64,000 nucleotides of DNA from Symbiodinium microadriaticum (Eukaryota; Sar; Dinophyceae; Suessiales; Symbiodiniaceae): positions 26,239 to 90,238 of the forward strand of contig LSRX01001132.1 of assembly GCA_001939145.1 (NCBI GenBank). Reading direction: 5' to 3'. Positions 25,801 through 34,411 of the stretch are shown piece by piece (position 1 is the stretch's first letter; each line of letters begins with the position of its first letter). A model generated the notes under the pieces. That model saw only the letters and a list, made by a program, of their open reading frames with translations, made no database searches and was not told the origin of the DNA. The translations under genes were made by a program, and so were the position numbers.

Positions 25801-26050
25801 GGTCATTGTAGTTATTGTAGTTGTAATGACTGTTGGCATTTTCAATGTGCTGCTTGGAAGACGAACACATAAGACAAAATCCAGAATGTGATGCAGAAAG
25901 TCGCCACTGAGCGTCTGTTGCAAAAGTGACTGCCTGTCCAGGAGTGTCCCTGATGAGTACAAGCCCATGATATTCGCCAACGGGGTGCGCAAGAAGTTTC
26001 CTGCTCCAACAATCCGAATTCAACACCCAAAGAAAGCTGGGAAGCAATGA
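22870..26050 (+). CDS. Mei2-like RNA-binding protein, tandem copy 1
   Basis: RNA-binding protein with the Mei2-type C-terminal RRM. An upstream exon (about 22,870-23,060) reads through an acidic/Gln segment to EVKSTFLDMGDGLSLK, the motif shared with the other copies. An acidic Cys-rich piece lies at about 24,812-24,990. RRM exons: A about 25,142-25,210 (RTTVMMRNLPNNYTR); B 25,268-25,399 (MLLQLLDSRDF, YDFLYLPIDF, ANLGYAFVNLV); C 25,467-25,532 (FWELFDGFSAWSFPSSK); D 25,658-25,740 (VCEVSWSGPKQGF, RYKNSPVMHK); E 25,942-26,050 (SVPDEYKPMIFANGVRKK, stop TGA). Every intron between A and E starts GC and ends AG with G after it. B is uninterrupted, unlike in copies 2-5. The 5' end and the exons between the N-terminal motif and A are incomplete. 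Role: probably post-transcriptional RNA regulation, by family. Confidence 0.82.
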
Positions 26051-27200
26051 TTCCGGATCGTCGTGCTGCATTCCTACATGTCTGAAGCTCGCCTGCGCTG
26101 CCGCTTTTCGCTTCGAGGTCTGTGGCTTTCCATGCTTTAGAATGTGAGCTACAGCCTGTTTCTGCTGTCTTCGAGTGATGCGCAGTGTCTAAGGACCCTG
26201 CAACGGACTGGCTGCCGAGAGGGTTGCCTGGTTCACGTACTCACAATGACCGCAGAGTCCAAGAATCAGCTTCGTCGACTTAGTATTGTCTTCATGCGAA
26301 GCAAGTGAGCTTTGGTCACTTCATTCTGTAGCTTGGACTCGCATCGGTTTGTGAGAAACTGTTCTTTACCAGTCTGTGTCAGACTCCATGCTGGAGTGCC
26401 TAGTGTCGACTGGGTGAGGTGTCCGGTTTGTAAAGCCACCCTGGACTCTTACCCGTTCTCCAAAGTCTTGGCATGGCAGCCTTTGGCTAACCATGCTATT
26501 GGAATTCTGCACAAATTTAGTCGTGCATGCTCTTTGATGTCGTTCCTTCATGTTGTGTTTGCTGCTTTATTGCCCGAGCAGAGCAGCGCCGTGTTTTATG
26601 CCAGCGAGACTGACAACAGTCGGTTGGCAGAGCGTGATGGCCTGCAACAGTGCTTGCAGCAGAGACCACGTGCCACGAGTTTGTCGAGGCGGTTTGCAAG
26701 CAAAGGATATGACATTTTCGTATTGTCAACCTGATGACAGATCTGGGAGATTGTGGGTGTGTGTACTTCACCGAGAAATCGGAGAACAGTGTGATCCCAC
26801 TAGTGATCTCACTCAGGAAGATGCCTGCCCTTACCAAAATTTTGGTACACTTTGGAAAGCCTGAGCAACAACAGCGTCGGCGTCCAATCCACCCGAAGAC
26901 AGAGCTGCTGGCAAAAGGCGCTTTAAGTCCAAGAGGTGTTCGTCTCTTGCCCTCGGGTTTGGGGCAGAACTCATGGCAGCAGGGACCTGCAAGGATGTGA
27001 AGGGCGTGTCTTCAGAGTTGGCTCAAGCTCCCTGGCTGGAAAGAGGTAAGCGAAGATGCAGGCCGCCGAAGGGCCGAAGATGGTCGAAGGGTGAGAGTGT
27101 TCACGAGGTAGGCGTTCGAGCACCTGCGACACTGCTTCAGGCCGCAAATTCGCAGACCGTCGTGGTCGCTGGGTGGAATGGGTGATTCTCTGCAAGAGAA
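26051..27200. other. Intergenic stretch between Mei2-like copies 1 and 2
   Basis: No recognised exon. A TTGGCTCAAG word at 27,018-27,027 equals the last ten bases of the dinoflagellate spliced leader and lies about 195 bp before the N-terminal motif exon of copy 2. It may be a spliced-leader relict or chance. Confidence 0.4.
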
Positions 27201-27212
27201 GCGGCCCGTGCA

Positions 27213-30200
27213 CCGGCTGAGGTGAAGTCGACCTTCGTGGACTTGAAAGAGGGCCTCAATTTGACGGAAATGTGGCGCCAGCTGCGCCAGTGCAAGTCGG
27301 ACAGTGGGTTCAGCCACCAGGGTTGCAGAGGCCGCAACGGCCTGTGCCGTGAGGAGTCAGACCTCTTCGACCTCGTGGAGGAATCGTACACACCAGGCAA
27401 ATTTAGTGATGAGCAGGAGATCGGAAGTGGGCACTTCGATGCCCTCCCCCGCACTGCTCGTTGCAGGAGCTCCGCAGCTTGAGGGAATCACCGCGGACTT
27501 CACAGGCGTTTTTCCTCGAGTGTCCCGTGCATGTCAGTCCCGACAGAGTGCAGGCCAGCGATGTGGAGGCGGTGCCTCGGCTCGGCTCCATTGGGCCCTG
27601 GGCCCTCCGAAATCGCCCAGGGTTTATAGAGGGGCGCCTTTCTGAGGAGAGCGAAGTCTCGACCGCTCCAGAGTCGCCAAAGCCGCTCAGCACAACAAAA
27701 TATCAGCCAACGACCACGACAAGCCGCCGCACCGCTGCTGCCTCTGAGGCAGCAGCCGGTCCGCCCTTGCAAGAAGGACGCATTCTGTCTCTACGCCTGA
27801 ACATGAAGTTTAATATAGGGTTCGGCACCGTCAGCCTAAGCCATATCCCCGGCATGAGGATGATCATGCCCATGATCATCCCCCCCAGGCCCGATTACAG
27901 GTATAGATATATTTAATGGCTGCCGCCAGTGCCGCCGACCCCCAGGGTTTCAGGATGGTCAGGGTGGTCTGGTAAGTGGGGGGTAGTGTGGGGGTGGTGA
28001 GGGAGGAGGAGGGNTGTGGCTGGCCTGCAAGAGCTCAGCGAGACAATGCTGCAGAAGTCTGCAGCATCTCCTGACATCATGGAGTTTGACGAGGCCAAGC
28101 TCATGCTGCAAACGGTCCGAGGGGTGGGTGCTTTGGTGCAAACCCTCCCGGTCCGACAAGATCAGCTGGAAGCATGGTCCGAAAGGAAGCACAATCCGGT
28201 GCTGTCCATTGCAGCAACCTCCAAGGTGGCAAAGATCCTGCAGAACGCCATTTGGAAAAAAAGGTTCGATGTGTTCTGGTTGGGCGCCAGTAGCCAGGTG
28301 CTGCATGAGCCCGTGGTCCGAGACTGCTTGGAAGCTTTGAAGGGCGGTGCTGAAGAGCAGCTGGATAGAGTCTGGGCCGACATGCAAACCAATTGGAGTG
28401 CCTGGTCTCAAGATTTGAAGCCTGAGACTCTGGCTTTTTTGGCTTCGGCGGTCCGACAGCATTTGGCAGTGGAGTTGCAGAAGCTTCATTCAAGGCTGCT
28501 CCATGCCGAAGAGTCTGACCCACAAGATGATGCAGATGCAAGTGCAGCAGAACTGGAGTCTTGACTGGTGAATGATGTTTGCAGGCACTATCCAAATCAT
28601 GAAATCCTTATACTAGATAACATATAGCCAGCTGTCACTCTAGCTTGTCATGCATGAACAGATTTAATGAATTTAATGGTAACCACAGCAGCTATGCGGC
28701 TTTACTACAGATATGCAAATGCAAATCCCAGTTACAATGAACTACTAGGGTCATGCGAAGTGCATCTTTTCAATCCATGAACAAGGACCCAACGTTTGCT
28801 TCAAGACAAGAGATATTGCTAGCACTGAGGTCCGAGTCTTCAACCTTCGAGAGGGCTGGGCCAGGAAAGTCGAGATCCTGGGTCCGAGTTTTTCTCTGGA
28901 AAGAGAGAACTTCCAGTCTACCATCGACAAGCTCAATGTGCGACTGAGAAGTCGAACAGCACTGGCTTGGCTCGATGCTGCACTGGACCCAGGAAAAGAA
29001 CTTTCACCGGAAGACGTGGAAACTGCTACTGCGGACATTAGCGCAACTTTCCTGGCAAATTGTTGTGTTGCAGTTTGTCTAATTCCACTTAGCCCATTTG
29101 CTCTAGACTCTAGACTCTAGACACTTACTTGTACAAGGACCTGGGACAGGACCCAGGACTTAGACTCTCATGTGAGTGGTCTTGAAGCGGACTTTGCAGG
29201 GCAAGTCTTTATTTATACTCAATGGAGATAGATTGAAGTTCCTAGCTTTGTCAACTTGATGCCTCATGTTGCAGAGAGCAATTCTGCCTGGGTCATGCCA
29301 GGCTGCTGGGATTCCCCCTTCCTGTGATCACATCCCTTCACTCCCATAACAAGCCGACAGAAACTTCCAGGACCCAAATTGCATGGCATGAGCCATGTAT
29401 GGCCAGTCCCGACATTATGATCTGAGCATCCATTCCAAACATGCCATAGAACTTGGAATGCTTAGAGTGCCTTAGAAGCCATAGTGCCCTTAGCGTTCAA
29501 CAGTTGACCTGGTTCTTCTGTAAGTTTATGCAGACCTAATTCATATGTGATCGGGCATACTGCCATCATGCAATGACTGTAGCGACCTTGGTCACATTGC
29601 ACAATAGCTTCACTAGTCACTCACTACCACTAGCCACTAGTTGGCAGCTAGCCACTACTGGTCAGCCACAGCCCAGTTATCACATGTCGCGTTGTTTTAA
29701 AATGTGTGTAACTTTAAACAGGATGAGTTTGCATTATCCGGGCGGACATAGGACAGTAGGACAGCTCAAGGTTTTGGGCCATCACAGGCCTCATTATCAC
29801 TGAGTAGAGTGTGCATATTGCTTTGGAACATCTCAGGCACTTTGCCACGTGGGTATTACCGGCAAAAGCTGCGAGGCCAGAGCCTGGTTGGACCGACTGG
29901 TTAATGATCCGGCTCTGGGAATTGCAAAGTGCGAGCTGGCAATTGCAGTGGTGAAAGCCATGATTCCCGATGCAGAAGAGATGCCGAGGCTTTCAAAGAC
30001 CCTGACAGGGTTGAAGATTGAACAGCATGTGTCGTCCGGGCCCGATCATGACGTCCAAAGCCTCACTGGCCTGATCCGTGCTTGGGATGACCTGCAAGCG
30101 GCATCGTACAAAGATGTCGAGCAGGCCGTTGCCAAGGCCCGAGATTGCGTTCGGAAGAGCAGCCATGATGCATTCCGCATGCAGCTGGCGGCTTCCAGGC

Positions 30201-32486
30201 AGGCCTTCGAGGACTTGCAGCTTCGGGCAGGAGGGACCGAGAGCGGCAGAAACTGGAAGGCTGATTTGACCGATGGCACGAGTTGGGATGCACTTTGCAC
30301 ACTGGCAAATCAGACAGTTCTCAAGGAACGACCGTTCTACAAGGTCCTGGACAAGTACTTTGTTTCATACCAGAACGCCTTCGCCGAGCTGCAGGAGGCA
30401 CTGTCGTGGCCAGATCTGCCGACTGAGGCCCAGGAGGCCCGAGATCTTCTTGCACAAGGGCCTGCAACTTTGCAGCTTGCACGGGTGACCGGGTCCGAGA
30501 TCTATTTCCTCGAGACCATTCTCTTGGTCCGACCCGACAAACAGAGGTCCCGACTCAAGAAACGGAAAGACTTGCTAAAGGAGCTTAAGGTGCCTGCAAA
30601 GCAGGTGCATAGGTTGATTTGGCAGAAGGTCAATGAAATTCTAGGTGAGGAGTGAGGACCATCTTCACAGGGCCCGACTCAAGAAACGGAGCGGCACTGT
30701 GAATGATTTATTTATGTGCCTTTGAAAGCGGGTGCATCAGTTCATGCGGGGGGACGCAATGCTGGGGGAAGCAAGACAGAAAAAAGAGGTGTGGCAGAGT
30801 TACAAGTGCCTCATGTCGCAGCCCTTCTCTCTCTCTCTCTCTTGCACTCTCTCGCTCTCTCTCTTCTCCTCTGAAGCATCTGTCCGGCCAGGTCATCGCG
30901 AAGCTGAGACGATGCGGAGAACAAAAGGGCCGACAAAAGCTTTTGTGTGTCATGCTGATTTCATGGGGTAGGATGTTTATGGGCATGTTTAAGGGCATGA
31001 TCATGCCTTATGTAGCATGTAATAGCTTAGGCAGGAAGGTGCCGAACCTAGTTTAATAAAGGGCCCGAGGTTTGCTCGGGAGAGCTGGCAAGGTTTGCCA
31101 CACTTGCTTCTGGTGGGGGCCTACTAGGCCGAAGGCTAAGAATTCTTCTTGAGGAGGAGAAGAAGACCAGTGCCATAGATCGCAGCACCGTCATGATGCG
31201 GAATGTTCCGAACAATTATACGAGGCGCGCCAAGTCACACCCAAATCCACTTAAAATACATCGAGTTTCGTGGGCAGGGAGATGTTGCTGAGTATGCTGA
31301 ATAACTACGGTTTCTCAGGAAAGCTCCTTGGCAGATCCATTTGCAGGCAAAGAGCGGCAAAGAGCAGGTGATAAGTGGGGAAGATCTAGTTTTCAAGCTG
31401 CCCATGTAAGGTATGACTTTGTGTACTTGCCACATGATTTCGACCGCAGTGCCAACTTGGGGTATGCCTTTGTGAACTTGGTCAGTGATGACCCCGCCTC
31501 AGTCGCCTCAGCATCGTTCTTCGCGTCCTTCTGCTCACATTGAGGCGCAGCAGCCGGCTCAATCCTGTGGCAGAATACAGCATCACGCTTTGTGCCCATG
31601 AGCCAAGGAAGCAGTGCATGCCTTCTGGCAGAAGTTCGACGGGTTCAAGCGGTGGACGCTTCCAAGTGCCAAGGCGCGTGACTCGGGATTCGCGATCTGC
31701 TCGGCGCGAAAGCCGCGAAAGCTCTGCGACCCTGCGAAATCCTGCCAAGGTCTGCCGCGTGAGCTGGAGTGGGCCGCATCAGGGATTGGCTGCCCATGTG
31801 GAGCGCTATCGGAACAGTCCAGTGATGCACAGGACGGGGCTTGTCTAAAGTGGCACCCGACGCATCCCCTCGCGACATTCGGTGGGGTGCGCGGAGAAGG
31901 GCGAGAGGTTGACAAAGTGCAGTGACCATTAGCGACCAACTGCTTAATCAAAACGAAGAAGCCGGCTGCAGGGGCGCATTACTTCGCTGTAGTTTGCGCT
32001 CTGCGCATAATTGCTATCTTTTGCCATGCACAGGCTCATCCACATTAATACGTAAATCTAGCTACTACTGGTTTTGGTGCCTTGAGCTGTGTAGCCTCAA
32101 CCTGTGCGAGCATGGGGCAGGACGGTGCAGAGGCATTCATGAAATCTAGTTGTTTGTGCTCATTTCATCGTGCTTGAGCGTTCTGCACAGCCTAGCGCAG
32201 CTGGAGCTGCCTGAGGAGCGTGCCTGATGAGTACAGGCCTGTCGTCTTCACAGATGGAGTCCGCCAGCCCTTCCCATGCCCCACTCGAAAGGCTGGCGAA
32301 TGGTGTGCAGTGTGTGTAGTGAAAACTCGTGCTAGTTGCGGTCTTGGCACTCTTCGAAAGCTTTGCCGCCCACGGCACAAACGCAGATCAAGCCGCCACC
32401 GCCTCGCCCCGGCCAGTGAGTGCCATTTGGAATCTCGCATTGCAGTTGGCCATGCTTGGAAGTCCGATCCATTGCCAATCGATTGA
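27213..32486 (+). CDS. Mei2-like RNA-binding protein, tandem copy 2 (split by a 3.25-kb element)
   Basis: The N-terminal exon (about 27,213-27,480) gives AEVKSTFVDLKEGLNLTEMW, a Cys-containing linker and EESYTPGKFSDEQEIGS, a motif also seen in copy 4. A Thr/Ala-rich piece follows at about 27,640-27,770. RRM exons: A about 31,150-31,224 (STVMMRNVPNNYTR); B1 31,278-31,322 (EMLLSMLNNYGFSGK); B2 31,411-31,495 (YDFVYLPHDFDRSANLGY); C 31,608-31,673; D 31,750-31,832 (VCRVSWSGPHQGLAAHVE); E from 32,216 (SVPDEYRPVVFTDGVRQ). Introns use GC donors except D/E, which is GA-AG. The frame after E runs to a TGA at 32,484-32,486, but a further intron after PCPTRK is possible, so the C-terminus is uncertain. 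The inserted element (about 27,809-31,060) makes the N-to-RRM distance about 4 kb against 0.65-2.2 kb in the other copies. Confidence 0.8.
28016..28564 (+). CDS. Helical ORF 1 inside the TIR element, unknown function
   Basis: 182 codons with no interruption, unusually long for this window. The frame reads from GTG just after the undetermined base, so the true start is unknown; it ends in TGA (28,562-28,564). The product is mostly Leu, Ala, Glu, Gln and Lys, predicted helical by composition, with pieces such as AKILQNAIWKKRFDVFWLG and RQHLAVELQKLHSRLLHAEE and an acidic tail. It resembles no transposase, polymerase or RRM that I know. It may be the first exon of one protein with the two ORFs downstream. 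Confidence 0.55.
   Translation: MAGLQELSETMLQKSAASPDIMEFDEAKLMLQTVRGVGALVQTLPVRQDQLEAWSERKHNPVLSIAATSKVAKILQNAIWKKRFDVFWLGASSQVLHEPVVRDCLEALKGGAEEQLDRVWADMQTNWSAWSQDLKPETLAFLASAVRQHLAVELQKLHSRLLHAEESDPQDDADASAAELES
28790..29120 (+). CDS. Helical ORF 2 inside the TIR element, probable middle exon
   Basis: A frame without ATG, open from about 28,790, reads EVRVFNLREGWARKVEIL, then ENFQSTIDKLNVRLRSRTAL, then AWLDAALDPGKELSPEDVET. The AWLD block resembles ARAWLDRLVNDPALG at the start of ORF 3, which suggests a repeated helical module. The coding look fades after about 29,065, so the splice donor is probably there, and the frame closes at TAG (29,118-29,120). I infer an internal exon of one gene carried by the element. 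Confidence 0.45.
29849..30655 (+). CDS. Helical ORF 3 inside the TIR element, unknown function
   Basis: 268 codons, the longest open frame in the window, ending in TGA (30,653-30,655). It opens with ARAWLDRLVNDPALGIAK and continues as a helix-rich protein (LIRAWDDLQAASYKDVEQ; FRMQLAASRQAFEDLQL; YKVLDKYFVSYQNAFAELQE). The tail is strongly basic (SRLKKRKDLLKELKVPAKQ), as in nucleic-acid-binding proteins. No catalytic motif is visible. The words around CCCGACTCAAGAAACGGA occur both in the tail (about 30,547) and 130 bp later (about 30,674), a direct repeat. The lack of introns contrasts with the host genes around it. Confidence 0.6.
   Translation: MGITGKSCEARAWLDRLVNDPALGIAKCELAIAVVKAMIPDAEEMPRLSKTLTGLKIEQHVSSGPDHDVQSLTGLIRAWDDLQAASYKDVEQAVAKARDCVRKSSHDAFRMQLAASRQAFEDLQLRAGGTESGRNWKADLTDGTSWDALCTLANQTVLKERPFYKVLDKYFVSYQNAFAELQEALSWPDLPTEAQEARDLLAQGPATLQLARVTGSEIYFLETILLVRPDKQRSRLKKRKDLLKELKVPAKQVHRLIWQKVNEILGEE
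30826..30872. repeat. (CT)n microsatellite
   Basis: An imperfect CT/TC run inside the TIR element, between ORF 3 and the right inverted repeat. Confidence 0.9.
31323..31410 (+). other. Copy-specific GC-AG intron in the RRM of Mei2-like copy 2
   Basis: 88 nt between GFSGK and YDFVYLP. Copies 1 and 4 are continuous here. Donor GCTCC, acceptor GTAAG followed by G; removal restores GGA AAG TAT GAC. Confidence 0.75.
31674..31749 (+). other. 76-nt GC-AG intron flanked by an 8-nt direct repeat (copy 2)
   Basis: This intron position is shared by all five copies (AK|VC or SK|VC). In copy 2 the word TGCCAAGG occurs at both edges (31,667-31,674 and 31,743-31,750), with the splice sites inside the repeat. 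Confidence 0.75.
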
Positions 32487-32489
32487 GGC

Positions 32490-34400
32490 AGCGCCGAAGA
32501 CTACGCTGCTGCATAGCGGTGCAATCTTGTTTCGCTGCGCAGCTGCAGAATACTACGGCGACAAACTTCGGATGTGCTTGTGCCTGGTCCATGGGTCATA
32601 AGGGTGAGGCGTTGGGGGCTGGCTTCGTTTGCCACGGCGTGGTGTTCTGTTTGATTATCATTCGAGGTATCGCCGAGGGGTGATACTTTGGTGAACAGCC
32701 GAGGATACGTTTCCCACGTTCCTGTACAGTACAGACGCTCATGGAGTCTGGAAAGTGGCTCGACTTGCAAGCAGCTTCCCGACAGATGTGAGGGCTGTCC
32801 TAAAACCGTTGTCTGATGTTGTCTGCCTGTCTGGGAGAAAGAATTTAGGACAACCCCCCCCTTATAGCAACATGGAGTAATATAGAGAGCATCAATGTCT
32901 TGCTGCCACTAAGGGCAGACGCAAATCAGCCAGCTGCTCCACCTGCATACCTCGTATAGCACTGGCACTGGCCGTGCAAAGTCTCGAATTAGGCTGCAAG
33001 GAGTTGGCCAATCTGAAATCCAAGCGATCCAGCAAGTAATGTTTGTCTACATGATGTATATGTTTCATTCAGTCTACGAGATCGGTCTCGGATTCGAGGA
33101 TTCCAGGAGTCAACAACTGCCTGAGAGGAACTAACTCATAATTCTGTTGCCCCCAGGGCACGCTCTGCTTCAGCGTGGCTCATCGAATGAAGTTCATGCT
33201 TGCTTAGAAGCCCGTAGAGCTATGCTGCACTGATCGCCACCTATAGAGCCTTTCTGGCTGGCAGGGCTTTTGAACTACATGAGTTTGTTTCAGTGATTAG
33301 AAAGGGATGCCGCAGGCTACAAATCGCTGCGGTTGTCCTTGATTTTCAGTTTTTGGGCCTCAACTGCCCTGCGTTGATCTGTACAGCTTTTCTCGCAGTG
33401 TTGAAAGGCCTTCCGGAGCAAATGGCTGATTGAGCTTGGGCAAATCATCTTGCACGCCGGGTTGCTCCTTGGCCTCTGGGCGTGATATCGAGCTTGGGCT
33501 CAGGTTCAATTCAAGTACCAGCTTGGCTAGGAGCAAACCTGATGACGTCTTATGCTTTACCCAGCACAGGCTGGGAGCTGCTGAAATCAAAAGCAGCGAA
33601 GCTGACGGCTTGCGTGACAGCAGACGACAGAAAAGGCTTTCTGTCAGCTTCAAGGTTTTTTTTTGTGAAAGCTTTCGCCAGCCCTCGGCCAGCCACAGCG
33701 TTTTGGCTGGGAGTGTGTTTGTGGTCAGAATGTCAACCGCGCTACTCGCCGAACTCGGTGCTGTTCCAGCTGGGTGCTCAGGTCGCGGTGATGTCGTGAC
33801 TTGCTACGAGTGCGCCAGATGTGCCAGTCGATCCAGCTTTGAACCCGAGGCAGCGGCGAAGGATGCTGATGAGGTCAGTGAGGTCGAAACGACACCAGGA
33901 AGCTCCCCGAGGTGGCCTTTGCATCTGTGTGGTATGGATCGATCTGAAGTTCTGAGTTTTAATTGACGGCTTGGACATTGCCCTGTTTCATACACCTTTT
34001 TCACTTGCCTTGGAGACCTATATAACTCTTTACCGGGCACACAGGAGACGCACGGAAGTGGAGCCAGACGACGAGGACCGAGACTTCTCACAGTGCATGC
34101 TGGCCCCAGCAACTGATTTTGCTCGGCTTGAGTGTTGAGGCGGTCTCTTCTTTTGGCGGCGGTTTCATGTCAGGTTCGGCTAGGTTGCCACACCGAGTGG
34201 GTTGTAAAGATTTCGAAGACGAGACTGGAGACCCATGCTGGACATAGCTGCAGCGACCTCAGCAAAGGGCTCACAACGGTGGACTGACTAGGATGGTTTA
34301 TAGTTAGAAAACATGAAGAATCCAGGACCAAAGCTTGAACGGGGCGCCTGAATAGGTGAACGCCCAAGCCTCGCTCCTCGAACTTGGTCGCTGCAGGAAG
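32490..34400. other. Stretch between copies 2 and 3
   Basis: Largely non-coding. About 33,790-33,960 may hold an acidic exon of copy 3 (CYECARCASRSSFEPEAAAK, then DADEVSEVETT), and about 34,045-34,090 another (RTEVEPDDEDRDFS). These acidic pieces would fit the acidic segments that precede the N-terminal motif in copies 1 and 5, but the assignment is tentative. Confidence 0.35.
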
Positions 34401-34411
34401 ACGAGACCAAA

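Larger units (their letters stand above)
27809..31060. mobile_element. 3.25-kb element with terminal inverted repeats, unknown family
   Basis: The left end (27,809-27,880) reads TTTAATATAGGGTTCGGCAC, then a segment with GCCTAAGC and GATCATGCCC. The reverse complement of the right end (about 30,978-31,060) reads ATTAAACTAGGTTCGGCACC, then GCCTAAGC and GATCATGCCC in the same order. The inverted repeats span about 70-80 bp and are imperfect. Inside are three + strand coding segments (28,016-28,564; about 28,790-29,120; 29,849-30,655). No transposase motif is recognised. The element lies between the N-terminal exon and the RRM exons of Mei2-like copy 2, so it is probably inside an intron. No clear target-site duplication was found. 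There is one undetermined base at 28,014. Confidence 0.7.
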
